This document shows positions 16,161-25,809 of a DNA stretch of 64,000 nucleotides, piece after piece. The notes under the pieces are model-generated. The model did not search any database and had not been told where the DNA came from. It saw only the letters and a program-made list of their open reading frames with translations. Source of the stretch: Granulosicoccus sp036478565 (GTDB lineage Bacteria > Pseudomonadota > Gammaproteobacteria > Granulosicoccales > Granulosicoccaceae); contig OZ245050.1 in assembly GCA_965224525.1 (NCBI GenBank), forward strand, positions 2,852,001 through 2,916,000, written 5' to 3'. Numbering within the stretch: position 1 is the stretch's first letter; every line of letters starts with the position of its first letter. Position numbers and translations under genes: made by a program.

Positions 16161-19100
16161 CTACCGCCCGGCGACATCAATACCTGATTGCCGCCGACGA
16201 CGCATTACCATAAGTGCTGCAAACCCGGCCAATAACAGCAACGCCGGATCAGATGCAGTTCCAGGCAGTGGCTCGACAATCGAACAACCGCCTATTCCTG
16301 ATAATCCAGTACGAATTGGCCCTTCAGGGTTGGCTGCCGACAAATCGATCTGCTCGACATCTGGCACGCCGTCATTATCGGTATCCGGCAGGACACGAGC
16401 GGCATTGTCCTCAAGCACATCAGCTCTGCCATCTCCATCAGCATCCGGATCGCGAGCATCGATAATTCCGTCCCGATCACTGTCGATAGCGCCCATTACG
16501 TAGTCGATGTCAGCGCTGTCATCAATGCCATCCGCATCGGCATCACTACCTGCTGTCAGATCAACATCCACACTGTCAACGATGCCATCGCCATCACTAT
16601 CGCGCATGCTGTCCACGATACCATCGCCGTCAATGTCAACACCGCCACCCTCAACGACATCAAGCCTGCCATCGCTATCTGTATCGATATCGAGGTAATC
16701 CGGTATTCCGTCTGCATCAATATCATCCGGCGTTACCGGTAGTGGCTCGAGGCTATCGTCAACACCGTCCTGATTGTTATCAATCTGATTATCTACCCGA
16801 CCATCACCGTCCATATCAGCTTCTGGACCCTGCGTTTCTACAATATCATCCAGCCCGTCATTGTCACTGTCGAGGTCACGAAAATCCAACACACCATCGC
16901 CATCAGTATCGACAGGGTTTGATGGGTCAATGCCAACCTCTATGGAATCAAGAATGCCGTCGTTGTCCGAATCAAGATCCTGATTATCTGGCATACCGTC
17001 GTTATCAGTGTCCACTGAACCTTCAACCGCATCGGAAATACCGTCACCATCGGTGTCAGTCGGTTGCGACGGACCATCGGTATCAACATCCTGGAAATCA
17101 GGTATGCCATCGCCATCAATATCGCCAAGACCTTCAACCAAATCTGAAATATTGTCTCCATCTGAATCGATATCAACTCGATCCTCAATTCCATCTCCAT
17201 CCGTATCCGGGTCCGGCAATGCGACAGATTGAACGCCATCATCCGTACCATCACCATCCGCATCGATAAATGAATCAATGCGACCATTACCGTCAGTATC
17301 GGAACCACCGGCTTCTATAACATCGTTGATGCCATCTGCATCTGAATCGATGTCAAGAACATCCGGCACACCATCATGATCGGAATCAATCGGCGTTGCC
17401 GGCGCATCACCCGCTTCGATGATATCAGCAACACCATCGTTATCCGAGTCTCTGTCAAGATAGTCAGGCACATTATCCAGATCTGTATCTACCGGGTTAC
17501 CAGGATCAGAGCCTGCTTCTACACTATCGGGAATTCCGTCCTCGTCGCTATCGGTTTCCTGAAAATCGTATTGGCCATCACCATCTGAATCCAAAGGATT
17601 CAATGGATCTGAACCCGCTTCGAACGCATCCGGGATTCCGTCAGCATCACTGTCGATCTCCTGATAGTCGTAGGTGCCATCGCCATCTGAATCCGTAGGG
17701 CTTGTCGGGTCACTGCCCGCTTCGAAGGAATCCATGATGCCATCCCTGTCACTATCGATCTCTTGATAGTCATAGACTCCATCGTTGTCTGAATCAATCG
17801 GATCGGCTGGATCCGTACCTGCCTCGAATGCATCCAGAATGGAATCGCCATCGCTGTCAGTCTCCTGATAGTCGTGTGTACCATCACCATCCGAATCCAA
17901 TGGACTGGTCGGATCACTTCCAGCTTCAAACGTATCCAGGATGCCATCATCATCACTATCTACTTCCTGATAGTCGTAGGTGCCGTCGCTGTCTGAATCC
18001 GTAGGGTTGGTCGGATCACTGCCTGCTTCGAATGTATCAAGGATGCCATCGCCATCACTATCCGTTTCTTGATAGTCGTAGATTCCATCATTATCAGAAT
18101 CAACAGGACTACCTGGATTTGAACCAGCTTCGAGCGTATCGGAAATACCATCGCCATCACTGTCCACTTCCTGATAGTCAGGCACGCCATCGCCGTCTGT
18201 ATCAACAGGATTCGCCGGGTCGTTACCTATTTCCAATACGTCCGGGATTCCATCGTGGTCAACATCAACTTCAGGCTGTTGGTAGTCGAATATGCCGTCA
18301 CCATCCGAATCTGTCGGATTGGATGGATCACCACCTACTTCTGCAGCATCCGGGATACCATCGCCATCGCTATCCGTTTCCTGATAATCGTAAGTACCGT
18401 CACCATCTGAATCGGTTGGGTCGGTCGGATCGTTGCCGGCCTCAAACGCATCCAGAATAGTGTCACCGTCACTGTCTACTTCCTGATAGTCGTATGTACC
18501 GTCGCCGTCTGAATCGGTTGGATCAGTTGGATCACTGCCCGTTTCGAACGCATCCAGAATAGTGTCACCGTCACTGTCTACTTCCTGATAGTCGTATGTA
18601 CCGTCGCCGTCTGAATCGGTTGGATCAGTTGGATCGCTGCCCGCTTCGAACGCATCCAGAATAGTGTCACCGTCACTGTCTACTTCCTGATAGTCGTATT
18701 TACCGTCGCCGTCTGAATCGGTTGGATCAGTTGGATCGCTGCCCGCTTCGAACGCATCCAGAATAGTGTCACCGTCACTCTCTACTTCCTGATAGTCGTA
18801 TGTACCGTCGCCGTCTGAATCGGTTGGACTTGTCGGGTCACTACCCGCTTCCAACGTATCGAGAATGGTATCGCCGTCACTATCGGTTTCCTGATAGTCA
18901 TAGGTACCATCGCCATCTGAATCGGTTGGGCTCGTTGGATCGCTGCCTGCTTCCAAAGTATCGAGAATGGTATCGCCGTCACTATCGGTTTCCTGGTAGT
19001 CATAGGTACCATCGCCATCTGAATCGATTGGATCGGTTGGATCACTGCCTGCTTCGAACGCATCCAGAATAGTGTCACCGTCACTGTCTACTTCCTGATA

Positions 19101-20633
19101 GTCGTATGTACCGTCGCCATCTGAATCGGTTGGATCAGTTGGATCACTGCCTGCTTCAAACGTATCCAGGATGCCATCATTATCACTGTCCACTTCCTGA
19201 TAATCAGGCACGCCATCACCGTCCGAATCAATAGGGTTAGCCGGATCACTGCCTATTTCAAAAACATCAAGGATTCCATCGTGGTCAACATCATCCTCAG
19301 GCTGTTGGTAGTCGAATATGCCATCACCATCCGTATCTGTCGGGTTCGAGGGATCACCACCTACTTCTGCAGCATCCGGGATACCATCGCCATCGCTGTC
19401 CGTTTCCTGATAGTCGTAAGTACCGTCACCATCTGAATCGGTTGGATCGGTCGGATCACTGCCAGCTTCAAACGCATCCAGGATACCGTCATCATCACTA
19501 TCGGTCTCTTGATAATCGTAGGTGCCGTCACCGTCTGAGTCCGTCGGATCAGTTGGATCACTGCCTGCCTCAAGCGTATCCAGAATGCCATCGCCATCAC
19601 TGTCAGTTTCCTGATAGTCGTAGGTACCATCGCTGTCTGAATCGGTTGGGCTCGTTGGATCGCTGCCTGCTTCCAAAGTATCGAGAATGGTATCGCCGTC
19701 ACTATCGGTTTCTTGATAGTCGTATGTACCATCGCCATTTGAATCGGTTGGACTTGTCGGGTCACTACCCGCTTCCAACGTATCGAGAATGGTATCGCCG
19801 TCACTATCGGTTTCCTGGTAGTCATAGGTACCGTCACCATCTGAATCGATTGGGCTCGTTGGATCGCTGCCTGCTTCAAACGCATCCAGAATCGTGTCGC
19901 CATCACTATCGGTTTCCTGATAGTCATAAGTACCATCGCCATCTGAATCGGTTGGATCAGTTGGATCACTGCCTGCTTCAAACGTATCCAGAATGCCATC
20001 ATTATCACTGTCCACTTCCTGATAATCAGGCACGCCATCACCATCCGAATCAATCGGGTTAGCCGGATCACCGCCTATTTCAAAAACATCAAGGATTCCA
20101 TCGTGGTCAACATCATCTTCAGGCTGCTGGTAGTCGAATATGCCATCACCATCCGTATCTGTCGGGTTCGAGGGATCACCACCTACCTCTGTAGCATCCG
20201 GGATGCCATCGCCATCGCTGTCCGTTTCCTGATAGTCGTAAGTACCGTCACCATCTGAATCGGTTGGATCGGTCGGATCGTTGCCAGCCTCAAACGCATC
20301 CAGGATACCGTCATCATCACTATCGGTCTCTTGATAGTCGTAGGTGCCGTCACCGTCTGAGTCCGTCGGATCAGTTGGATCACTGCCTGCCTCAAGCGTA
20401 TCCAGAATGCCATCGCCATCACTATCTACTTCCTGATAGTCGTATGCGCCATCGCTGTCTGAATCGGTTGGGTCCGTTGGATCACTGCCTGCCTCAAGCG
20501 TATCCAGAATGCCATCGCCATCACTATCTACTTCCTGATAGTCGTAGGTACCATCGCTGTCTGAATCAGTCGGATCGGTTGGGTCACTGCCCGCTTCGAA
20601 AGTATCCAGAATGCCATCGCCATCACTGTCCAC
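16161..20633 (-). CDS. Giant DSDGDG-repeat (TSP3-like) surface protein, C-terminal part
   Basis: C-terminal 1,490 residues of a protein split by frameshifts; the frame is open up to about 21,250 but has no ATG, GTG or TTG beyond 20,633, so this is not a true start. It is almost entirely 34-residue repeats, DSDGDGxYDYQE followed by DSDGDGILDxxEAGSDPTDPT, with the Asp spacing of thrombospondin type 3/EF-like calcium loops. Towards the end the repeats become irregular. The C-terminus (last 45 residues) has GGCSI, an acidic-proline stretch, a hydrophobic segment and RRRR, a tripartite sorting signal of the JDVT-/MYXO-CTERM type. Expected to be exported and processed at the envelope; likely an adhesin or surface-layer protein, by inference from composition. 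Confidence 0.8.
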   Translation of the reverse strand: MDSDGDGILDTFEAGSDPTDPTDSDSDGTYDYQEVDSDGDGILDTLEAGSDPTDPTDSDSDGAYDYQEVDSDGDGILDTLEAGSDPTDPTDSDGDGTYDYQETDSDDDGILDAFEAGNDPTDPTDSDGDGTYDYQETDSDGDGIPDATEVGGDPSNPTDTDGDGIFDYQQPEDDVDHDGILDVFEIGGDPANPIDSDGDGVPDYQEVDSDNDGILDTFEAGSDPTDPTDSDGDGTYDYQETDSDGDTILDAFEAGSDPTSPIDSDGDGTYDYQETDSDGDTILDTLEAGSDPTSPTDSNGDGTYDYQETDSDGDTILDTLEAGSDPTSPTDSDSDGTYDYQETDSDGDGILDTLEAGSDPTDPTDSDGDGTYDYQETDSDDDGILDAFEAGSDPTDPTDSDGDGTYDYQETDSDGDGIPDAAEVGGDPSNPTDTDGDGIFDYQQPEDDVDHDGILDVFEIGSDPANPIDSDGDGVPDYQEVDSDNDGILDTFEAGSDPTDPTDSDGDGTYDYQEVDSDGDTILDAFEAGSDPTDPIDSDGDGTYDYQETDSDGDTILDTLEAGSDPTSPTDSDGDGTYDYQETDSDGDTILDTLEAGSDPTSPTDSDGDGTYDYQEVESDGDTILDAFEAGSDPTDPTDSDGDGKYDYQEVDSDGDTILDAFEAGSDPTDPTDSDGDGTYDYQEVDSDGDTILDAFETGSDPTDPTDSDGDGTYDYQEVDSDGDTILDAFEAGNDPTDPTDSDGDGTYDYQETDSDGDGIPDAAEVGGDPSNPTDSDGDGIFDYQQPEVDVDHDGIPDVLEIGNDPANPVDTDGDGVPDYQEVDSDGDGISDTLEAGSNPGSPVDSDNDGIYDYQETDSDGDGILDTFEAGSDPTNPTDSDSDGTYDYQEVDSDDDGILDTFEAGSDPTSPLDSDGDGTHDYQETDSDGDSILDAFEAGTDPADPIDSDNDGVYDYQEIDSDRDGIMDSFEAGSDPTSPTDSDGDGTYDYQEIDSDADGIPDAFEAGSDPLNPLDSDGDGQYDFQETDSDEDGIPDSVEAGSDPGNPVDTDLDNVPDYLDRDSDNDGVADIIEAGDAPATPIDSDHDGVPDVLDIDSDADGINDVIEAGGSDTDGNGRIDSFIDADGDGTDDGVQSVALPDPDTDGDGIEDRVDIDSDGDNISDLVEGLGDIDGDGIPDFQDVDTDGPSQPTDTDGDGISDAVEGSVDTDNDGMPDNQDLDSDNDGILDSIEVGIDPSNPVDTDGDGVLDFRDLDSDNDGLDDIVETQGPEADMDGDGRVDNQIDNNQDGVDDSLEPLPVTPDDIDADGIPDYLDIDTDSDGRLDVVEGGGVDIDGDGIVDSMRDSDGDGIVDSVDVDLTAGSDADADGIDDSADIDYVMGAIDSDRDGIIDARDPDADGDGRADVLEDNAARVLPDTDNDGVPDVEQIDLSAANPEGPIRTGLSGIGGCSIVEPLPGTASDPALLLLAGFAALMVMRRRRQSGIDVAGR

Positions 20634-22420
20634 TTCCTGGTAGTCGTAGGTACCGTCACCGTCTGAATCGGTTGGATCGGTAGGGTCACTACCAACCTCA
20701 AACGTATCCAGAATGCCATCGCCATCACTGTCAGTTTCCTGATAGTCGTAGGTACCATCGCTGTCTGAATCAGTCGGATCGGTTGGGTCACTGCCCGCCT
20801 CTAACGAATCGAGAATGGAGTCACCGTCACTGTCTACTTCCTGATAGTCGTAAGTGCCATCCCCATCGGAATCTGTCGGATCGGTTGGGTCACTGCCTGC
20901 CTCAAGCGTATCCAGAATGCCATCGCCATCACTGTCAGTTTCCTGATAGTCGTAAGTGCCATCACTATCGGAATCTGTCGGATCGGTTGGGTCACTGCCC
21001 GCCTCTAACGAATCGAGAATGGAGTCACCGTCACTGTCAATCTCTTGATAGTCGTAAGTGCCATCCCCATCGGAATCTGTCGGATCGGTTGGGTCACTGC
21101 CCGCCTCTAACGAATCGAGAATGGAGTCACCGTCACTGTCAGTCTCTTGATAGTCGTAAGTGCCATCCCCATCGGAATCAGTCGGATCGGTTGGGTCACT
21201 GCCTGCCTCAAGCGTATCCAGAATGCCATCGCCATCACTGTCCGTTTCCTGTCCACGTATGTTCCGTCACCATCTGAATCGGTTGGATCGGTAGGATCAC
21301 TACCAACCTCAAACGTATCCAGAATGCCATCGCCATCACTGTCCACTTCCTGATAATCGTATGTGCCGTCACCATCTGAATCTGTCGGATCAGTTGGATC
21401 ACTTCCCGCTTCTGCGGCGTCCAAAGTGCCATCACCATCACTATCTATCTCTTGATAGTCGTAGCTACCATCATTATCCGAGTCAGTTGGGTTCGCAGGA
21501 TCTGAGCCTGCTTCATTCTGGTCAGTGATGCCATCCGCATCACTATCCGTTGACTGATAGTCGTATGTGCCATCGCTGTCTGAGTCAGTTGGATCAGTCG
21601 GATCACTGCCTGCCTCAAGCGTATCCAGAATGCCATCGCCATCACTGTCAGTTTCCTGATAGTCGTAGGTACCATCGCTGTCTGAATCAGTCGGATCGGT
21701 TGGGTCACTGCCCGCCTCTAACGAATCGAGAATGGAGTCACCGTCACTGTCAATCTCTTGATAGTCGTAAGTGCCATCCCCATCGGAATCAGTCGGATCG
21801 GTTGGGTCACTGCCCGCCTCTAACGAATCGAGAATGGAGTCACCAGTCACCATTGTCAGTTTCCTGATAGTCGTACGTGCCATCACTATCGGAATCTGTC
21901 GGATCGGTTGGGTCACTGCCCGCCTCTAACGAATCGAGAATGGAGTCACCTGTCACTGTCAGTGCCATCTATGATAGTCACTCGTAGGTCTCTTGATAGT
22001 CGTAAGTGCCATCCCCATCGGAATCTGTCGGATCCATCGCTGTCCGAATCAGTCGGATCGGTTGGATCACTGCCTGCCTCAAGCGTATCCAGAATGCCAT
22101 CGCCATCACTGTCAGTTTCCTGATAGTCGTAGGTACCATCGCTGTCCGAATCAGTCGGATCGGTTGGGTCACTGCCCGCCTCTAACGAATCGAGAATGGA
22201 GTCACCGTCACTGTCAATCTCTTGATAGTCGTAAGTGCCATCCCCATCGGAATCGGTCGGATCGGTTGGATCATTGCCTGCCTCGAAAGAGTCCAGAATG
22301 CCATCGCCATCACTGTCCACTTCCAGATAATCGAAGGTTCCGTCATTATCTGAATCGATTGGATTTGAAGGGTTATTACCTATCTCAAAAAGATCAAAGA
22401 TGCCATCAGCATCAGTGTCA
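16370..22420. repeat. 102-bp tandem repeat array, roughly 50 units with higher-order blocks
   Basis: The minus-strand unit codes for 34 residues. Units are near-identical from about 18,400 to 22,300 and more diverged towards 16,400. A variant block containing FDYQQPE and VDHDGI recurs near 18,270, 19,300 and 20,120, showing duplication of multi-unit segments. Small indels and a partial unit deletion cluster at 21,845-22,035 and one lies near 21,250. Confidence 0.92.
21107..21916 (-). CDS. Giant DSDGDG-repeat protein, middle fragment (frameshifted)
   Basis: The genuine repeat frame here runs from about 21,850 to 21,255; the ORF's first 20 or so residues and its last 40 are out of register. 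Six or so repeats are readable, including a divergent one with ITDQNEAGSDPANPT. At about 21,250 the expected TACGACTATCAGGAAACG reads TACGTGGACAGGAAACG, one base short, which moves the frame into the C-terminal part. Not an independent gene. Confidence 0.6.
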   Translation of the reverse strand: MTQPIRQIPIVMARTTIRKLTMVTGDSILDSLEAGSDPTDPTDSDGDGTYDYQEIDSDGDSILDSLEAGSDPTDPTDSDSDGTYDYQETDSDGDGILDTLEAGSDPTDPTDSDSDGTYDYQSTDSDADGITDQNEAGSDPANPTDSDNDGSYDYQEIDSDGDGTLDAAEAGSDPTDPTDSDGDGTYDYQEVDSDGDGILDTFEVGSDPTDPTDSDGDGTYVDRKRTVMAMAFWIRLRQAVTQPIRLIPMGMALTTIKRLTVTVTPFSIR

Positions 22421-23523
22421 GATGCCGGTGGTTGTGGCGTGTTTGAAATATAAGCGCCAGCGCCACCATAGATATCTGCATCACCCACTGTTCCCTCTCC
22501 ACTGGTATCAGTCGGAAAGTTCAGGTAATCAACCGGATCGAATGCTGTGCCGTAAATATCCTGAGAAAAATACGAGAAACCAAAAAATATCTGGTTTGCC
22601 GACAATCCTAAATCGTCCAGTGAAATGAATGCCATTCCCAGCGATTCTGTACTGAGACCAATATATTCCGGCTGGCCATTCTGACCAGCGCCTGCGGTGG
22701 CAGCATCCAACATGAATGAGTATTGGGTACTAGTACCGCTAACTATTCCGTAGCGTATAGGCTCCCCGGTGCTTGAGCTGGGCCAGACCTTGATCAACGG
22801 GGCGTAGGATGCAGGGTTGCCGGAGCTATCCAGACTGGTTATTGCTGCCATAACCATTGGGTTGTTACCGCTTTTCTCAGTCGCTAAAAAACCGCTACCT
22901 TCCATTTCAGCGAGTGTTGAAGGTGCAACCAATGGCGAAAAAAGAAAATCGATCCGTTCGATATTATTGGCCGCTTTGTTACCTGTCGGCAATTCATTTG
23001 CAAACGTATCCAGCCAGCCGCGATTGATAACGTTTCCTGCCAGTATGTTTTCAAGATCACAATCAAGTGTGGGGATAAGGGTTCTGGAATTACCTGTCGA
23101 GCGTTGGGCAAAAATCGAGCACCGTTCACCGGTAACCACCGCATTATCGACACGACGAACAACCACGGATTGAACCGATGCATTGGTTGAAATAGACGGG
23201 TTGCTGGCCGTGGTGACTGCCGTTAGTTCAAGCTCACTACCCGTACCCCAGCTATACGCCTCCCCGTCCACCGTGCCGGTATACGCGCTTGACGTGGCCG
23301 CCGTTGTGGTCGTGGTGATACCGTTAACCGGCTCTGAACCGGCCGCATTGAGCAGTGATGGAATCAGCAGGAAAGCCAAAAAACCGTGTTTGCCTGCCTG
23401 AATGCTCTGGCGCAGGAAATCACGAGACGCTTTACTATCGACTGCTGAAATGCAGGTGTATTCAGCCTTTCGACTTGCGACAGGCGCAGCTGTTATTGTG
23501 CTGACTATGTTCTTCATCGTCAT
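21946..23523 (-). CDS. Giant DSDGDG-repeat protein, N-terminal part
   Basis: N-terminal region of the same gene. The ATG at 23523 (MTMKNIV) is preferred to an upstream in-frame start. A long signal-like N-terminus has its hydrophobic core at about 46-62 (GFLAFLLIPSLLNAAG). About 330 residues of non-repetitive, Ser/Thr/Asn-rich sequence follow, with no family I recognise, then the first repeats (FDLFEIGNNPSNPID). The correct frame ends near 22,030, where part of a repeat is missing; the last 30 residues of this ORF are out of frame. Upstream neighbour is the Rieske-like gene, 109 bases away. Confidence 0.75.
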   Translation of the reverse strand: MTMKNIVSTITAAPVASRKAEYTCISAVDSKASRDFLRQSIQAGKHGFLAFLLIPSLLNAAGSEPVNGITTTTTAATSSAYTGTVDGEAYSWGTGSELELTAVTTASNPSISTNASVQSVVVRRVDNAVVTGERCSIFAQRSTGNSRTLIPTLDCDLENILAGNVINRGWLDTFANELPTGNKAANNIERIDFLFSPLVAPSTLAEMEGSGFLATEKSGNNPMVMAAITSLDSSGNPASYAPLIKVWPSSSTGEPIRYGIVSGTSTQYSFMLDAATAGAGQNGQPEYIGLSTESLGMAFISLDDLGLSANQIFFGFSYFSQDIYGTAFDPVDYLNFPTDTSGEGTVGDADIYGGAGAYISNTPQPPASDTDADGIFDLFEIGNNPSNPIDSDNDGTFDYLEVDSDGDGILDSFEAGNDPTDPTDSDGDGTYDYQEIDSDGDSILDSLEAGSDPTDPTDSDSDGTYDYQETDSDGDGILDTLEAGSDPTDPTDSDSDGSDRFRWGWHLRLSRDLRVTIIDGTDSDR

Positions 23524-23631
23524 GTAACGTAGTTTTTTGGTATTTGCCGTTTGGCAACACATGCAAAAATCACACCGATGGTTGATCACCGCCGCCTCAC
23601 TCCGCTGTTTGGCGCGCTATTACAACCCGTG

Positions 23632-24309
23632 TTACTTTTGCCCGTCGTCCGACTTCTGGCCCAGTATCAACCTGTTTCCGGTAATGGTGTAATCCGGCAC
23701 AACCAGGTTACGATCAGCAAACTGACCTGCATACACCCGGCCGGCATAGTCGTAACGGGAGCCTCTGCAAGTGTCTACAAAACCACCTTGCCATAGCTTT
23801 TCTTGCCAGTTTTTCTCTCCGGTATCTGTCATGGTCGCCTCATCTACGGCTGGCAGCTCCTTGACCGGACAACCGTAGTCGGTACCCAGGCCGATGGCTG
23901 CAAACCACTCAGGAACCAAGGATCGATAGTCGTTGATGGCAGCAATCGGTTGAGATGACTGTGAGGACCTGGCATCCAACAGTCGTTCATCCTTGCGTTC
24001 AAGCTGCGACAGGTGCTCAGGCTTGCGTCGGTGAATCAGCACTGCTCGACCTTCCCAGATGAGGAATCGAATTTCCCCCGGCGATATATCGGCGATATCA
24101 ACCTGTAGATTTGCCTGCGCTTTCGCAATGTCGTCTCCCGAGCCCAGACCGGAAAACAAAACATAGAAGACACTGAACACACCCATGGCGGCCATCGTCT
24201 TGGCCAGCAATCTCAGTTGCAACCGTCGACGCTGGTTTGCATCCGGATCTGGCGCAATACTGTTCAATTCGATTGACTCCTCGCCCACAGCCTCGCCAAC
24301 ATCAGGCAT
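23632..24309 (-). CDS. Rieske-fold membrane protein lacking the 2Fe-2S ligands
   Basis: 225 residues: a cytoplasmic N-terminus, one membrane anchor at about 38-56, then a periplasmic domain. The domain clearly resembles the cytochrome bc1 Rieske subunit (GGF...GSRYDYAGRVY, then NLVVPDY and ILG). However, box 1, normally CTHLGC, reads GTDYGC (142-147), and box 2, normally CPCHGS, reads DTCRGS (179-184). All four cluster ligands are replaced, while both Cys that form the disulfide (147 and 181) are kept. So it should fold but not bind 2Fe-2S. No cytochrome b or c1 gene is nearby. Divergent from rsmJ. Role unknown. Confidence 0.75.
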   Translation of the reverse strand: MPDVGEAVGEESIELNSIAPDPDANQRRRLQLRLLAKTMAAMGVFSVFYVLFSGLGSGDDIAKAQANLQVDIADISPGEIRFLIWEGRAVLIHRRKPEHLSQLERKDERLLDARSSQSSQPIAAINDYRSLVPEWFAAIGLGTDYGCPVKELPAVDEATMTDTGEKNWQEKLWQGGFVDTCRGSRYDYAGRVYAGQFADRNLVVPDYTITGNRLILGQKSDDGQK

Positions 24310-24363
24310 GATTCATGTTCATGATTATTTATAAAACATACAGCCCGCAGGCGATCGCAACCA

Positions 24364-25170
24364 ATGCCTGAGTGGATCGGCATTAACGTACTTGTAAAGC
24401 CAGCGACAGAGACTGACCAACGCTCTGCTGCCAGGCTGGCGCAGCAACTGGATCTGACGCTTGGATCCATCTCCGAGTCCCCTGAAAACCATAAAACCAC
24501 TCGCTGGATACTTGAAACAAGCCAGCAAGGCTTGTCGCTGCACCGACCTGATGGTGTCAACTTGCGTGCAGACTTCACAGACAAACAGACTACAGCACGG
24601 CAAAATGAATCGGGTCGGCACAAGCAACCGTTGGCCCGAGCAATTGGTATCGAGCGATTGTCCGTACGTCTGGGACGGATACCACTGGTTATTGATGCAA
24701 CCGGCGGTTTAGGCCGGGACGCCTGGTTTATTGCCAGCCTCGGCTGCCAGGTAACAATACTTGAACGCCATCCTGTGCTACACGCCCTACTACAGGACGC
24801 CCATGAGCGTGCGCTGAAAACCGAAATCAGCCACAACATTGCGACACGCCTTACTTTAATACACGCCGACGCCAGCGACTGGCTGAAATCCCAATCTACC
24901 CCGACAGCTGACGTTATCCATCTGGACCCGATGTATCCCGACAGACGCCGTCGAGCTGCATCGAAAAAAGGGGCTCAATTCCTGCACGCATTGGCAGGTT
25001 CAGACATAGGAAATTCGCATCTATTGCGAAACGCCCTCGCCCGTGCTGGCTCTCGCGTGGTGGTAAAACGCCCACAGGGCGCGCCGCTACTCGAAGGGAG
25101 TGAGCATTGGCCAGGTCAGCGTACGCAGGTTGATTCGCCCAATACGCGCTACGATATTTATCACGTATAA
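24364..25170 (+). CDS. rsmJ: 16S rRNA (guanine1516-N2)-methyltransferase
   Basis: RsmJ (YhiQ) methylates N2 of G1516 in 16S rRNA using S-adenosylmethionine. 268 residues. It shows the SAM-binding VIDATGGLGRDAWFIASLG (about 109-127), VTILERHP (motif II) and the catalytic LDPMYPDRRRRAASKK region. The ATG at 24364 lies 54 bases from the divergent Rieske-like gene. Ends facing yajQ with no clear terminator between them. Confidence 0.95.
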   Translation: MPEWIGINVLVKPATETDQRSAARLAQQLDLTLGSISESPENHKTTRWILETSQQGLSLHRPDGVNLRADFTDKQTTARQNESGRHKQPLARAIGIERLSVRLGRIPLVIDATGGLGRDAWFIASLGCQVTILERHPVLHALLQDAHERALKTEISHNIATRLTLIHADASDWLKSQSTPTADVIHLDPMYPDRRRRAASKKGAQFLHALAGSDIGNSHLLRNALARAGSRVVVKRPQGAPLLEGSEHWPGQRTQVDSPNTRYDIYHV

Positions 25171-25227
25171 TTGGCTCGCGCACCTGGAGCACTTCAGTTA
25201 GCTGCAGAATTTCGTTATGTCGAAGCA

Positions 25228-25710
25228 CTAATCCCGGAAATTCTGAAATTGCAGCGGCAGGCCAAGTTCCGCTTTTTCAAGCAACCCCATAACAGACTGT
25301 AAATCATCGCGTTTTTTGCCAGTTACGCGTAGCTGTTCACCCTGTACCTGCGCCTGAACTTTCATTTTCGAGCTCTTGATCTGAGCCACCGCTTTTTTGG
25401 CGGTTTCACGATCGATGCCCTGCCTGACTGAGATCGCCTGCTTGACTCCCTTGCCGCTTTTCTCAATCTTGCCCGTCTCAAGGCAGGAGATATCAATTTT
25501 ACGTGCTGTCAGCTTCTGATAAAGCACAGGATGTATTTGCTGAATCTGGAAATCGCTGTCTGCGATCAGATTGATGACACCATCACTAACCTTGACGGCA
25601 GCAGATGTGCCTTTGAAATCAAAGCGATTGCTGATCTCACGATGTGCCTGGTCTACGGCATTGTCAAGCTCGTGTTGATCGACTTCGGAAACGACATCGA
25701 ATGACGGCAT
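25228..25710 (-). CDS. yajQ: YajQ family nucleotide-binding protein
   Basis: 160 residues, the usual YajQ length. N-terminal MPSFDVVSEVD, then EISNRFDFKGT and later FRD at the C-terminus are family signatures. Two RNP-like ferredoxin folds. Members bind nucleotides or tRNA, and some Xanthomonas and Pseudomonas homologues bind cyclic-di-GMP and act with a LysR regulator; whether this one does is unknown. Confidence 0.96.
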   Translation of the reverse strand: MPSFDVVSEVDQHELDNAVDQAHREISNRFDFKGTSAAVKVSDGVINLIADSDFQIQQIHPVLYQKLTARKIDISCLETGKIEKSGKGVKQAISVRQGIDRETAKKAVAQIKSSKMKVQAQVQGEQLRVTGKKRDDLQSVMGLLEKAELGLPLQFQNFRD

Positions 25711-25809
25711 GGTTCAGCTCCAGGTGTTACGGTGTGCATTGAAACTACGACAGTGACATGAGAATCATGACACGATCAAAATGGTAACAGCCAACAGGAG
25801 ACAAGTCAG

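Noticed and set aside
16742..22628. Long plus-strand frames rich in His, Arg and Cys across the repeat array
   Set aside because: They are antisense or shifted readings of the 102-bp repeat, lacking starts and natural composition.
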